The notes: generated from the sequence alone by a model not told the origin. A stretch of DNA of 64,000 bases from Candidatus Bathyarchaeota archaeon (GCA_013388895.1 JACAEK010000056.1:1-64000); one strand, 5' to 3'. Shown: positions 1-8,246, counted from the first letter of the stretch. A program made the numbers and translations.

Positions 1-96
1 GCTATAACTTTTCCGCAAATGTACACGTGTGTGCGCGCGTGCAAATCAAGGTTTTTTGTCCAAAATAGCCTAGGAATGAGTCCTAACTGGTTAAAA

Positions 97-231
97 TGGC
101 GCCGGGGAAGGGATTCGAACCCCTTCGAGCCCGAAGGCCCACTGGCTTACTTGTCCGCTAATATTCTAAAGCCCAATTTGCGTTGCTTTTTGATCTCGAG
201 GCCAGCGCGATAACCACTCCGCCACCCCGGC
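97..231 (-). tRNA. tRNA-Ser (CGA) with intron, CCA encoded
   Basis: Read on the minus strand, a 7-bp acceptor stem pairs GCCGGGG (231-225) with CCCCGGC (107-101). It is followed by discriminator G at 100 and an encoded CCA at 99-97. The anticodon stem is CTGGC/GCCAG and the loop carries anticodon CGA (198-196), which decodes the serine codon UCG. The long variable arm (about 141-127) and discriminator G both fit serine. A 47-nt intron (194-148) sits between positions 37 and 38, the canonical archaeal site cut by the splicing endonuclease. The T arm with GTTCGAA is intact. Confidence 0.95.
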
Positions 232-267
232 TAACAAAAAGAGAGTACAGTTATCCTAAAAGAGTTT

Positions 268-1083
268 TCATCTTCTAGCCAAAAGTGAGGGAAAAAGCCA
301 GTGTTTTCTCTTTTTATGTTTCTTCCTGTCCCATGCATAAAGTATTCTTACGGCTTCATTTGCGATTTTTATGACGTTTTCTTCGCCTGCTTCTGATTTA
401 AACTCATTTATGCATCTGTTGGCGTAAACGGCGCATACAGAACCAGCTCTTAACCCGTAAAGGCTTGCCAATGTGAAAAGCGTAGCCGTCTCCATTTCGA
501 AGTTTAATACTCCTGTTTTTTGCAATGTTGGAAGCAGATTCTCTATTTGTGTGCAACCCTTTATTGTAGGGCGATTTTGCCCAGCATAGAAATCTGCAGT
601 AGTTGCAGTTATACCCACATGATAGTTTCTTACACTTAGCTGTTCAGCAGCTTCAATCAGTGCTAACAAAACTTCGTAGTTGGCAACAGCGGGGTATTCA
701 GGCATTATGTAGCAGTTGCTTGTATAGTCCAAGCGAACAGCCGCGGAAGAAATAATCACGTCGCCGCAGTTTATGCTCGGTTGTATTGCGGCGGTGCTTC
801 CTACACGGATGAAAGTGTGCACATCTATACGAGAAGCCTCGTTGACAACGATAGCCATACAAGCTGGACCGATACCGCTTGACAAGGTAGAGATTCGAAC
901 CCCCTTATATTTGCCTGTAAGACTGCGAAACTCTCGGTGACATGAGATTTCTTTAAAGGAATCCCAAAATTGAGCAATCTTTGGAACACGATCTGGGTCG
1001 CCTGGCACTAGCAAATATTCAGCTAGATCGCCTTTTTCACAGTTAATATGATACTGTTTGCTGCTACGAGTTGCTGAGTGCAT
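268..1083 (-). CDS. udp: Uridine/purine nucleoside phosphorylase family protein
   Basis: This gene encodes a 271-residue nucleoside phosphorylase of the PNP/UDP type, which cleaves a nucleoside with phosphate to a free base and pentose-1-phosphate in nucleoside salvage. It shows the phosphate-binding segment VPGDPDRVPKIA (about residues 26-37), a glycine-rich SSGIGPACMAIV stretch, RVGSTAAI, and the ribose-binding NFEMETATLFTLA motif near the C-terminal third. I chose the ATG at 1083. The open frame runs 34 codons further upstream, but that part has no family similarity. The next gene is divergent on the plus strand. Uridine rather than purine specificity is likely from overall similarity but not proven. 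Confidence 0.85.
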   Translation of the reverse strand: MHSATRSSKQYHINCEKGDLAEYLLVPGDPDRVPKIAQFWDSFKEISCHREFRSLTGKYKGVRISTLSSGIGPACMAIVVNEASRIDVHTFIRVGSTAAIQPSINCGDVIISSAAVRLDYTSNCYIMPEYPAVANYEVLLALIEAAEQLSVRNYHVGITATTADFYAGQNRPTIKGCTQIENLLPTLQKTGVLNFEMETATLFTLASLYGLRAGSVCAVYANRCINEFKSEAGEENVIKIANEAVRILYAWDRKKHKKRKHWLFPSLLARR

Positions 1084-1117
1084 ACCGCTCACTATAGTTA
1101 AGATTAAGAGTTCAGAA

Positions 1118-1125
1118 TTTAATAA
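1118..1125 (+). promoter_or_regulatory. Candidate TATA box for the 1151 gene
   Basis: The AT-rich TTTAATAA lies about 29 bases upstream of the TTG start at 1151, inside the short divergent intergenic gap. This spacing would give a very short leader. Confidence 0.4.
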
Positions 1126-1150
1126 TAGTGGAAATTGGAGAACTTGACTG

Positions 1151-1429
1151 TTGTCTAGCGAGCGAAAAAGAACGAAATACGACATTTACGCAGATATCGT
1201 AGAAATGGTTGCAAAGAAGGATTTGTGCTCTCTAACCAGAATCTCTTATGGGGCAAATATGCCAGTAGACCGAGCTAAAACAGTTGTGAATTTTCTGGTT
1301 TCCCATGGCTTCTTAAGAGAAATGGTCTTAGGCGACCGCAAAAAGTATAGAGCAACCAAATGGGGGCTGGAGTATTTGGAGACCTTTAAGCACGTGCGCA
1401 AGTTCTTTGCTGCGTTAGAAGAGAAATAG
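1151..1429 (+). CDS. Small winged-helix DNA-binding protein
   Basis: This 92-residue protein is probably a single winged-helix domain of the archaeal Sso10a/DUF4364-like kind. The pattern is YADIVEMVAKKDLCSLTRISYGANM, then a recognition-helix-like VDRAKTVVNFLVSHGFL, then a wing ending in KYRATKWGLEYLETFK, which is typical of these regulators. The start is TTG with a GGAG at about 1137-1140. It is transcribed divergently from the nucleoside phosphorylase. No target can be named. Confidence 0.7.
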   Translation: MSSERKRTKYDIYADIVEMVAKKDLCSLTRISYGANMPVDRAKTVVNFLVSHGFLREMVLGDRKKYRATKWGLEYLETFKHVRKFFAALEEK

Positions 1430-1530
1430 AAGCAGTAACAGTTTGTAACTACAGGAAGTGTTCTCTCCATGTGCGTCGCCTTTTAAAGTATCCTGACGAC
1501 ATACTTTCATTCAGAAAAAGGTGGTAAATA

Positions 1531-1761
1531 ATGGGAAAATTAGTAAAGATTAAGTTCGAGCTAAAAGAAAAGACGAAGGAAAGATTCAGTCCAAGCCCTC
1601 AAAAATTATTCAAATTCATAAAAAGCACTTACCTTAATGCAGACTCGAAATCAACAACCAGTATTCCTGTTCATCAATCAAATAGGACAACCAAAATATG
1701 CGACACAGAAAAAGCCGAAGCCATAATGCTCATACAAAGACAACTATCTTTTCTCGGTTAA
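1531..1761 (+). CDS. Hypothetical protein (76 aa)
   Basis: I do not recognise this small basic protein. Its N-terminal half is lysine-rich (KIKFELKEKTKERF, then QKLFKFIK) and its C-terminal half is polar. The reading frame begins with ATG just after a GGTGGT sequence that could serve as a ribosome binding site. A T/A-rich TTTTAAAG lies about 45 bases upstream. It may be a real small gene, but codon evidence is weak. Confidence 0.4.
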   Translation: MGKLVKIKFELKEKTKERFSPSPQKLFKFIKSTYLNADSKSTTSIPVHQSNRTTKICDTEKAEAIMLIQRQLSFLG

Positions 1762-1815
1762 ATCATAGTCACAAAACGTGAGTGCTTTTTTTAAACCAGT
1801 AATATATGGGTTAAA

Positions 1816-3051
1816 ATGGTGAGACAGAGCATGAGTAACAAGATATCTGTACCGTCTCAAAGTATCACAACGTTAGATCATGTCGACGGTGACTTGATAG
1901 TAGGTAGGCATTCAACCGTAAAAGCAAGAGGAACTCTACTAACAATAAATGTTGCTGGTACCATTTATTGCGAAGGAAACAACATTTTCGAGGGTAATGT
2001 TTCAGCAAAGAGTCTAGAAGCTGGAGACAACGTAATAATTCATGGTAATCTGCAAATAGAAACCGATGTTGAAGTTGAAGAAGGGCGCCTAGAAGTTTAC
2101 GAAAACATGACTGTGCGACATGTGGATATTGGCGAGGCCTTGTTTGTGGTTAAAAATCTGGTGGCTGAAGAAATTGACATTGGTGGAAGTTTGAAGGTTG
2201 ATGGAAATGTAAAGGCTCAAACTATTGATGTTGGTGGAAGTTTCAACGCTAAAGGAGAAGTAGAAACGAACAAAATAGACGTAGGAGGAAGTGTTTCAAC
2301 CGACTCCAAAGTGAACATTGAAAAGTTGGATGTTGGAGGCACAGCAAAAGTTCGCGGAGGAAGAATTCGTGAAATAGACGTGGGCGGAAGTTTTGAATCA
2401 AACGGTCCATTAGAGTTTGAAAGCATAGATGTGGGTGGAACTGTGCGACTTACTGAGCAAAGTGTAGGTAAGAAAATAGAGGTGGGAGGTTCATTTCGAG
2501 TTGAAGGAGACTTGAAGTTTGGAGAAATAGAAGTGGGAGGCAAAGTAGAGATAACAGGTTCAGGTGAGGGCGAAGAAGTAGAAGTTGGCGGAAAAGTAGA
2601 AGTCGGTGGAGGTTTAAAGCTTTCTGAAAAGCTTGAAGTGGGAGGCAAAGTAGAAGTTGGCGGAGAGTTATTAGCAAAGAACATTGAGGTTGGCGGAGTG
2701 GTACATGCGAAAAAGGCTACTGCTGAAGAACATATAGAAGTTGGTGGCGCAATAGCAACAATCGACGGCACGACCGCACGTTTTGTTGAAATAGGAAAAA
2801 AAGGTGAAGTTCAAGGACCTATAAAGGCAGACCAAGTTATTGTTGGCAAAGAAGCCCATGTAGAAAATATTTACGGGAAAGAGATTTTCCTAAGAAGTGG
2901 AGCCCACGCAGAAAACATATACGGTGAAATTGTCACAATTGAATCTCATTGTCAAATAAACGGAGAAGTCCTATACGTTGATGAGTTAAGGCTAGGTGAA
3001 CATGTGTCCTTAGCGAAATCTCCACAAAAGGTCAAATCCCTTCCATCATAG
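1816..3051 (+). CDS. Bactofilin-like beta-helical repeat protein
   Basis: This 411-residue protein has no signal peptide or membrane segment. It has an N-terminal bactofilin/polymer-forming-like segment (about 20-110: DGDLIVGRHSTVKARG, GTIYCEGNNIFEGNV). A central array of about a dozen 17-residue repeats (about 120-315) each begins with I-D/E-V-G-G. The C-terminal part (about 325-395) has ENIYGK/ENIYGE repeats. The periodicity and alternating hydrophobic residues predict a right-handed beta-helix or stacked beta rungs, as in bactofilins. The gene stands alone between a small hypothetical and a convergent PhoU-like gene. An internal ATG at 1831 is an alternative start. A polymerising structural or scaffold role is inference. 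Confidence 0.65.
   Translation: MVRQSMSNKISVPSQSITTLDHVDGDLIVGRHSTVKARGTLLTINVAGTIYCEGNNIFEGNVSAKSLEAGDNVIIHGNLQIETDVEVEEGRLEVYENMTVRHVDIGEALFVVKNLVAEEIDIGGSLKVDGNVKAQTIDVGGSFNAKGEVETNKIDVGGSVSTDSKVNIEKLDVGGTAKVRGGRIREIDVGGSFESNGPLEFESIDVGGTVRLTEQSVGKKIEVGGSFRVEGDLKFGEIEVGGKVEITGSGEGEEVEVGGKVEVGGGLKLSEKLEVGGKVEVGGELLAKNIEVGGVVHAKKATAEEHIEVGGAIATIDGTTARFVEIGKKGEVQGPIKADQVIVGKEAHVENIYGKEIFLRSGAHAENIYGEIVTIESHCQINGEVLYVDELRLGEHVSLAKSPQKVKSLPS
2173..2760 (+). repeat. 17-codon tandem repeats inside the beta-helix gene
   Basis: Successive units start with IDIGG, IDVGG, LDVGG, IEVGG, VEVGG or LEVGG, spaced 16-18 codons and mostly exactly 17. The repeats are diverged at DNA level, so this is an old amplification held by protein structure rather than a recent DNA repeat. 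Confidence 0.85.
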
Positions 3052-3061
3052 AAAGAATATT

Positions 3062-4045
3062 CTACAGCTTTTTTGGCATTGCTAAATCAGCCATGTCAAC
3101 GCTATGTTCATAAATCTGCCTTAAAATTGAAGCCACAGCGAGAACATGCGGAACTACATCAAGGGATTGCGCTTTAGCTATCTTTTCAATGTCAACGGAC
3201 ATTTTCTCAATTTTTCCGCGCATTAGCCTTACGTTTTCAGCTGTGCTTACGTCTCCAGCTAGGAAGGCTTTTAGAGCATTTTCATGTGCTTCAAAACAAG
3301 TAGCATGAAACTCAGCAAACCTCTGCTTCAAATCTTCTGCTAGTTTTGTGCCTTTCAACTCGGTTACTTTCATCGCTAATCTTACGCATTCATCTCCAAT
3401 GGCTTCAACTAGGCTCGCCACAAGACGATAGTCCAAGCATTCGATTGGGCTAACACCAAGTTTCTCGCTAAGATTAGGGTTTTGAGTTATAGTACGTAGA
3501 ATACGAACTAGAAGAAAGTGAAGTCTGTTGACTTCGTCATCACGTGCTATGATGCTTTTGGCTAAGTGCACATCTCCATCTATCAGAGAATTAGTGACAT
3601 CGCGATGCATTCCGGCAGCAATAGTATAGCCTCTGCGAAGAATCTTTTCAGGCGGAAAACTTGATGGTTCCAACAAGCATTGCATAACGATACGCGAATA
3701 ATCTTCCTCGACAATTTCCAATCCAATCAAACGGCTGGCAGCGTTCTTAACAGTGTCTCGAACCTCAAAACTAATACGATCCTTCGCCTCAACAGTAATT
3801 ATGTCAAAACCAAGCAAATACTTCCCAATAATCTCCCTGTTCAAATAAGGTCCAGGCTTCAAAGCAATGCTTCGGGGAGAAGGCTCAACACCATATTCAG
3901 TGTCTACAAGGAGTCTACCATCACTCGTCTCAGCAACCGACACTACTGCTCCTCGTTTCAAACCGTGATTTTCAGCCCAAGATTTGGGCAGGCAGACAAA
4001 GAAGGTGCCACTTGGAGTTTGCTGAACCTTACGCAATTCACCCAT
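3062..4045 (-). CDS. PhoU-like phosphate uptake regulator with AbrB-type N-terminus
   Basis: This 327-residue cytoplasmic protein has an N-terminal SpoVT/AbrB-like swapped-hairpin segment (about 1-50: RKVQQTPSGTFFVCLPKSWA then GLKRGAVVSV). A long all-helical PhoU-type region covers about 115-320, with paired patterns such as DEVNRLHFLLVRIL, LVASLVEAIGDECVRLA and HSVDMADLA. The AbrB plus PhoU fusion is a common archaeal form thought to tune phosphate transport transcription. No Pst transporter genes lie nearby, so the target is unknown. It converges on the beta-repeat gene. Confidence 0.8.
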   Translation of the reverse strand: MGELRKVQQTPSGTFFVCLPKSWAENHGLKRGAVVSVAETSDGRLLVDTEYGVEPSPRSIALKPGPYLNREIIGKYLLGFDIITVEAKDRISFEVRDTVKNAASRLIGLEIVEEDYSRIVMQCLLEPSSFPPEKILRRGYTIAAGMHRDVTNSLIDGDVHLAKSIIARDDEVNRLHFLLVRILRTITQNPNLSEKLGVSPIECLDYRLVASLVEAIGDECVRLAMKVTELKGTKLAEDLKQRFAEFHATCFEAHENALKAFLAGDVSTAENVRLMRGKIEKMSVDIEKIAKAQSLDVVPHVLAVASILRQIYEHSVDMADLAMPKKL

Positions 4046-4136
4046 TCACTTCACCATAGCAGAAGAGAGACACTTGAAGATTTAAACCCATCTAAACTAA
4101 TGCTGCGTATACCATAATTGGGCTTGAGTATTAGAA

Positions 4137-4723
4137 TTGAAGAGAAATGTTACAATCGGTATAGACTTGGCGTGAAAGCCACAAAATCCTACAGAACTAG
4201 CAATTTTGGATAACTGCAAGGTGAAAACGAGTCTACTTTACACAAACAATCAAATAATTGAGAGCATAACACAAAACGAACCTACTCTCCTAGCTATTGA
4301 TGCTCCTTTTAGTCTACCAAAAAAGGAATTCTCAGAAAAGCTGACAAAGAAATGATAACAAAGGGCTACCACGTTTTCCCTCCAAGCCTGCCAGCAATGA
4401 AAGAGCTGACTTTACGTGCTATGAAGCTGAACAAACTAGCAAAAGTAGAAGGATTCAAAACAATAGAAGTGCATCCAACGTCAACGCGTAAGGCTCGAGG
4501 CATGCCATTGAAAGAGTGGAAAAAAATTCAAACCATTCTAATACAAATAGGCTTATGGAGAGATCTCCTAAAACGCGCCTTAGCATCTCATGAGATTGAT
4601 GCAGTTACAGCGACGTTGACAGCATACCTATATACACAGAACAAGACAGAAGCATTAGGGGACGAAGAAGGAGGCTATATAATCATCCCAAAACAACAGG
4701 ATTGGAGAAAACTTCAGGTATGA
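4137..4723 (+). pseudogene. DUF429 family protein, broken by a TGA and a frameshift
   Basis: From a TTG at 4137 the frame reads MKRNVTIGIDLA, then TGA at 4173-4175, and continues in the same frame with KPQNPTELAIL and LLAIDAPFSLPK, stopping at 4353. The rest (MITKGYHVFPP, VEVHP-like IEVHPTS, EIDAVTATLTAYL) is in the +2 frame from 4352 to 4723. Joined together these match the order of motifs in DUF429 (RNase H-fold predicted nucleases): GIDLA, an IDAPLSLP-like motif, VFPP, EVHP and D-A. So one nonsense codon and one single-base shift near 4350 separate what was one gene of about 195 codons. Its stop overlaps the DP1 start (ATGA). It could be a true pseudogene or contain sequence errors. Confidence 0.75.
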
Positions 4724-6276
4724 ATGACGCGCAGAAGCTGCAAAAAGCCATAGAACTGACAATCGCTGCAGGGTACCAGATCGACAGTAACGCCTTTGAA
4801 TTTCTAAGCCTCTTGTCTTCAACACAAGACCCGACAGAAGTAATGAGCAAAGCAATATATGAGATAAACGCACTAAAAGAAAAGCCATTATTTATTGATA
4901 GAAGTTTCTTGGAAAAAATGGTGCAACCATTAAAACCAAAAATGGATGACTCCACTAAATTATTTGAGGAGCCACCTGCGCCACTTTTAGAGCCACATGT
5001 AACGGAAGGAAAGAAACAGTTCCACCCATATGCAAAAGAAATCGAGTCAAACATCAAAATACTTGGCGATCCTGCTAGCAAACTGAGTTCAAGTGGGGCC
5101 ATAGAGGATTACTTGGAGTATTTTCGAGATAGGTTCAAACGAATGGAGAAGTTACTGAGGCAACGAATGGATGTTAAAAACGCAACATCCATTTTAGATG
5201 CTTTAAGAGCATCAGCTAACATGCGACTTAAAGTTATAGGGATGATAACAGAGAAACGCGAATTCCAACAGAAAGTGTTGCTAACAGTGGAGGATTTGCA
5301 TGCAAACGTCACGATGCTCGTTCCACAAAACGCTTCAGCAGAGCTTATGGAAAAAGCTCATTTACTTATGCGCGATCAAGTTGTCTGCTTAAGCATTGTA
5401 AAGACGAGGAGTAATCTCTTAATCGTTGAAGACATAATTTTACCAGATATTGCACAAAAAGCCCAGCATAAGGCGCCCATTCCTGTATACGCGGTTTTAA
5501 CGTCAGACATACATGTGGGAAGCACAAAATTCCAAAAAGACTCCTTTAATCGTTTTATTTTATGGCTTAATGGAAAATACGGCGACGAAAAGATGAGAGA
5601 GATGGCAAGCCATGTCAAATATGTTCTAATAGCCGGCGATATTGTGGATGGAATAGGAATTTACCCAAATCAAGTGAAAGAGTTAGCAATTAAAGACGCA
5701 TACGGGCAATATAGGCTTGCAGCCAAATACATTGAGCAAATTCCCGATTATGTAGAAGTGCTAATTATACCTGGGAATCATGACGCTTCACGAAAAGCAT
5801 TGCCTCAACCAGCAATATCCAATGCTTTCTTAGAAATACTGCAAGAATCAAGAAATATCTATTCCCTTGGAAACCCATGCCTTACAAGCATACACGATGT
5901 CGAAGTATTATTGTACCATGGTCGTAGCTTAGATGACATTATTTCAACAGTTCCAGGCATGAATTTTAACCATCCGGAAAAAGCAATGAAACTATTGCTA
6001 CAGAGTCGCCATTTAGCGCCCATATATGGTGAAAAGACAATGTTGTCAGCAGAGATTAGAGATCATTTAGTTATCGAACATGTGCCCGACATATTTCATG
6101 CTGGCCACATTCACGTTTTAGGATATTGCAATTATCGCGGAGTCTTAACGGTGAACTCAGGCGCATGGCAAGATCAGACAGGCTACATGCAAAGATTAGG
6201 ACTAGTTCCTACGCCAGGAAAAGTTCCCCTAGTAAACCTTCAAACCTTAGAAGTTACAGTCGTCTCGTTCAATTAA
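4720..6276 (+). CDS. polB: DNA polymerase D small subunit DP1
   Basis: This is the proofreading subunit of archaeal replicative polymerase D. The 518-residue protein has a helical N-terminal region, an OB-like middle and a C-terminal calcineurin-like phosphoesterase domain that supplies the 3'-5' exonuclease. The metal-binding motifs are all present in order: SDIHVGS (about 257), GDIVDG (about 302), IPGNHD (about 350), LYHGRS and AGHIHVLGY (about 460). The ATG at 4720 overlaps the stop of the broken DUF429 gene, and an alternative start lies 6 codons upstream. The partner DP2 gene is 11 kb downstream on the same strand. Orc1 follows on the opposite strand. Confidence 0.95.
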   Translation: MNDAQKLQKAIELTIAAGYQIDSNAFEFLSLLSSTQDPTEVMSKAIYEINALKEKPLFIDRSFLEKMVQPLKPKMDDSTKLFEEPPAPLLEPHVTEGKKQFHPYAKEIESNIKILGDPASKLSSSGAIEDYLEYFRDRFKRMEKLLRQRMDVKNATSILDALRASANMRLKVIGMITEKREFQQKVLLTVEDLHANVTMLVPQNASAELMEKAHLLMRDQVVCLSIVKTRSNLLIVEDIILPDIAQKAQHKAPIPVYAVLTSDIHVGSTKFQKDSFNRFILWLNGKYGDEKMREMASHVKYVLIAGDIVDGIGIYPNQVKELAIKDAYGQYRLAAKYIEQIPDYVEVLIIPGNHDASRKALPQPAISNAFLEILQESRNIYSLGNPCLTSIHDVEVLLYHGRSLDDIISTVPGMNFNHPEKAMKLLLQSRHLAPIYGEKTMLSAEIRDHLVIEHVPDIFHAGHIHVLGYCNYRGVLTVNSGAWQDQTGYMQRLGLVPTPGKVPLVNLQTLEVTVVSFN

Positions 6277-6364
6277 GAAAATCCGCGAGCAATTAATCAC
6301 GCGATCCGAATTGACCCAGGGGTTTATCACAAAAAGTGAAAATTGAACAATACTCTGAGGTTCA

Positions 6365-6514
6365 TTAATGCTCGTGCCTACAGTCTCGGTATAAAATTGG
6401 AACTCCACCAGTTACTACGAGGATTATTATGCGTGTCGTTTTTGAATACTTTCCGCCGTTTTTCTCGGTCTTCAAAATGATTTTCTGTTGCATCTGAATA
6501 CTTGCAGCTATCAT
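6365..6514 (-). CDS. Possible 49-aa small ORF downstream of orc1
   Basis: After the orc1 stop at 6560 the same frame stays open for about 65 codons to a TAA at 6365. The first ATG is at 6514. The sequence is basic and looks protein-like (MIAASIQMQQKIIL, YSKTTRIIILVV). I do not recognise it, and it could be a chance open stretch or an old C-terminal extension of Orc1. Confidence 0.25.
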   Translation of the reverse strand: MIAASIQMQQKIILKTEKNGGKYSKTTRIIILVVTGGVPILYRDCRHEH

Positions 6515-6559
6515 CTTTGTTTTTATGTTCTCAATTGTCGTTTCTTCTAGTTTCCATCA

Positions 6560-7732
6560 TCAACTCTTATTGCGGGTGTTTTTGGAAAGGCACCTCGGGT
6601 CATAATCAGTCAAACGCCCAACCCGATCATCACTGGAGAGCACATCTTTGATTAGACAACGTGCCATCTCAAGCCTAATCTTTTTTGTGCGCCCATATCT
6701 TCCCATGCTTATTACCCTAGCATTCAAAAGCCCCATAGAATCAAGTTCGTTCACCAAAGTGCTCAAACGCCGCTGCGTTAAAGGCGAGACACCTAACTCT
6801 CCGCATATCTCTGTATAGACCTCGTAGATTTCCCCAGTATTAGCTTGATGCGCATCCGCTTTTTTCAGATGGTAGACGCTCAAAACCACAAGTTTAGAAT
6901 GCAAAGTCAAATTCTTAAGAGCCTCAACGACACGGTTGTGTTCAATATGCTTCTCAGCCTCTCTGACATGTTCTTCGCTTACGATAGTTGTACTCTTTCT
7001 TTCAGCAACTTCGCCAGCAACACGTAGCAAGTCTAGAGCCCGCCTGGCATCGCCATGTTCTGCAGCAGCCAAAGCAGCACACAGGCTAAGAGCAGAATCT
7101 GATAAAGCATCTTTGAAGAAGGCGATTTTTGCACGGTCAAGAAGGATGTTTCGCAATTCATAAGCATCATACGGCCTAAACACAATTTCCTCTTCACTCA
7201 ACGAACTGAAAACACGTGGATCAAGAAACTCTTTCAGTCGAAGATCATTTGATATGCCAATAAGAGATGTTTTGCTTTTTGTCAGCGTTTCATTGATTCT
7301 CGTCAATTCATAGAGAAGACTATCACCGCGCATTTTTATAAGTGAATCAATCTCGTCCAGCGCTACAATCAAAATGATATGCGAGGAATCTAGACTTGCT
7401 CTGAATCGTTCAAAGACTTCTCCGACAGATAAACCGGTGAAAGGAACTGAGACGCCTACACTTTGGCACAGTCTCGCAAAAACCCGGTACTCAGACCCTA
7501 CTACGCGACAGTTGATGTAACAGAATTTGACTGGCGCATTAAACTCCTTCGCTTTAGTCTCGAGATGGCTTAACACATATTTTGTTACAGCCGTCTTGCC
7601 TGTTCCGGTTTTTCCATAAATGAAGACGTTTGAACATCTTGCGCCCTTCAAGACTGGCGCAACTATCTCTCCAACTTGGCGAATCTGTTCTTCTCTATGG
7701 GGCAATGTGTCAGGTAAGTAATCATGCCGCAA
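6560..7732 (-). CDS. cdc6: Orc1/Cdc6 replication initiator
   Basis: This AAA+ initiator binds origin recognition boxes and loads MCM. From the first usable start (TTG at 7732) it has 390 residues. Walker A is GKTGTGKTAVTKYV (about 40-53), Walker B is ALDEIDSL (about 125), and sensor 1 is IGISND. A C-terminal winged helix follows (about 285-375, with PLTQRRLSTLVNELDSMGLL). Sequence upstream of the TTG, in frame to 7828, encodes NNILDDLFDKFASE and THIFEDREV, which fits the normal Orc1 N-terminus. However, it contains no ATG, GTG or TTG. The real gene therefore probably starts near 7827, through a non-standard start or after a one-base error. The non-coding region just upstream holds origin boxes. 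Confidence 0.93.
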   Translation of the reverse strand: MRHDYLPDTLPHREEQIRQVGEIVAPVLKGARCSNVFIYGKTGTGKTAVTKYVLSHLETKAKEFNAPVKFCYINCRVVGSEYRVFARLCQSVGVSVPFTGLSVGEVFERFRASLDSSHIILIVALDEIDSLIKMRGDSLLYELTRINETLTKSKTSLIGISNDLRLKEFLDPRVFSSLSEEEIVFRPYDAYELRNILLDRAKIAFFKDALSDSALSLCAALAAAEHGDARRALDLLRVAGEVAERKSTTIVSEEHVREAEKHIEHNRVVEALKNLTLHSKLVVLSVYHLKKADAHQANTGEIYEVYTEICGELGVSPLTQRRLSTLVNELDSMGLLNARVISMGRYGRTKKIRLEMARCLIKDVLSSDDRVGRLTDYDPRCLSKNTRNKS

Positions 7733-7954
7733 AACCTCTCTATCCTCGAAAATATGCGTTTCACTAGCAAACTTGTCGAAAAGGTCATCAAGTATATTAT
7801 TGTTGCGCGTAAAGTCTCCTCCTCCATCTTAGTTTTAGAGGCAATGCCTCATTTTCTTGTGAAGAAATAAGCACTGTCGTACAGAAAAGTGAATGCAGCA
7901 ACACAAAAATCTAAAAGTATTGAACATGTTACGGACGGCAAATAGAAAAAGAGT

Positions 7955-7977
7955 CACCCCACTATTTCTGGTGGAAG
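7955..7977 (-). promoter_or_regulatory. Degenerate ORB-like element
   Basis: On the minus strand this reads TTCCACCAG, then AAATAGT, then GGGG. It keeps the 7-base spacing between the core and the G run seen in the two better boxes, but has three mismatches in the 8-base core. Confidence 0.35.
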
Positions 7978-8146
7978 TTGCGAAACTAGCCTCCCAAAAA
8001 GGGTAAAGAAGTCTGATACTTACTCTTTAACTGTTATACTCTGGATTGTAATGCAACGAAGTTCTAATAAAATAGTTGTCCCTCAAAAATTTAGATGCAA
8101 AAATCTAGAAAATAGTCAACTGAATTTTCTTTCTGGTGCAGACTTT

Positions 8147-8167
8147 TCTCCAGTGGTTATGAAGGGG
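8147..8167 (+). promoter_or_regulatory. Origin recognition box (ORB) 1
   Basis: The element reads TCTCCAGTGG, TTATGAA, GGGG. It matches the archaeal ORB core TCCAGTGG followed by a G run 7 bases later, the contacts used by the Orc1 winged helix and AAA+ domain. It is inverted relative to the box at 8341-8362. Confidence 0.75.
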
Positions 8168-8173
8168 CGCCCC
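8164..8173. promoter_or_regulatory. Perfect palindrome GGGGCGCCCC at the ORB1 G run
   Basis: The G run of ORB1 forms the left arm of a perfect 10-bp palindrome, an unusually GC-rich island in an AT-rich region. Confidence 0.55.
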
Positions 8174-8228
8174 TGGTAAGTGGTTTGGAAATGAGGGATG
8201 CATTTTTCTTAAGACTATTTGCCTCTGT

Positions 8229-8246
8229 AATTTGTGTTCACAAATT
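8229..8246. promoter_or_regulatory. Inverted repeat AATTTGTG-TT-CACAAATT
   Basis: This element has 8-bp perfect arms separated by 2 bases. TTGTGAA occurs again just downstream (8245-8251 and 8256-8262) and TGTGAA again at about 8515 and 8530, close to the start of the winged-helix gene at 8558. The arrangement suggests operators, possibly for that protein, although an origin function is also possible. Confidence 0.45.

Noticed and set aside
893-905. GATTCGAAC sequence as a second tRNA T arm
   Set aside because: It is inside the nucleoside phosphorylase gene and no acceptor or anticodon stem can be built around it.
2217-2771. Minus-strand 184-codon open frame rich in PPTS repeats
   Set aside because: It is the antisense of the 17-codon repeats of the beta-helix gene; the repeat periodicity on the plus strand gives the credible protein.
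4173-4175. Selenocysteine at the DUF429 TGA
   Set aside because: No SECIS-like element was seen, the family does not use selenocysteine there, and the gene also carries a frameshift.
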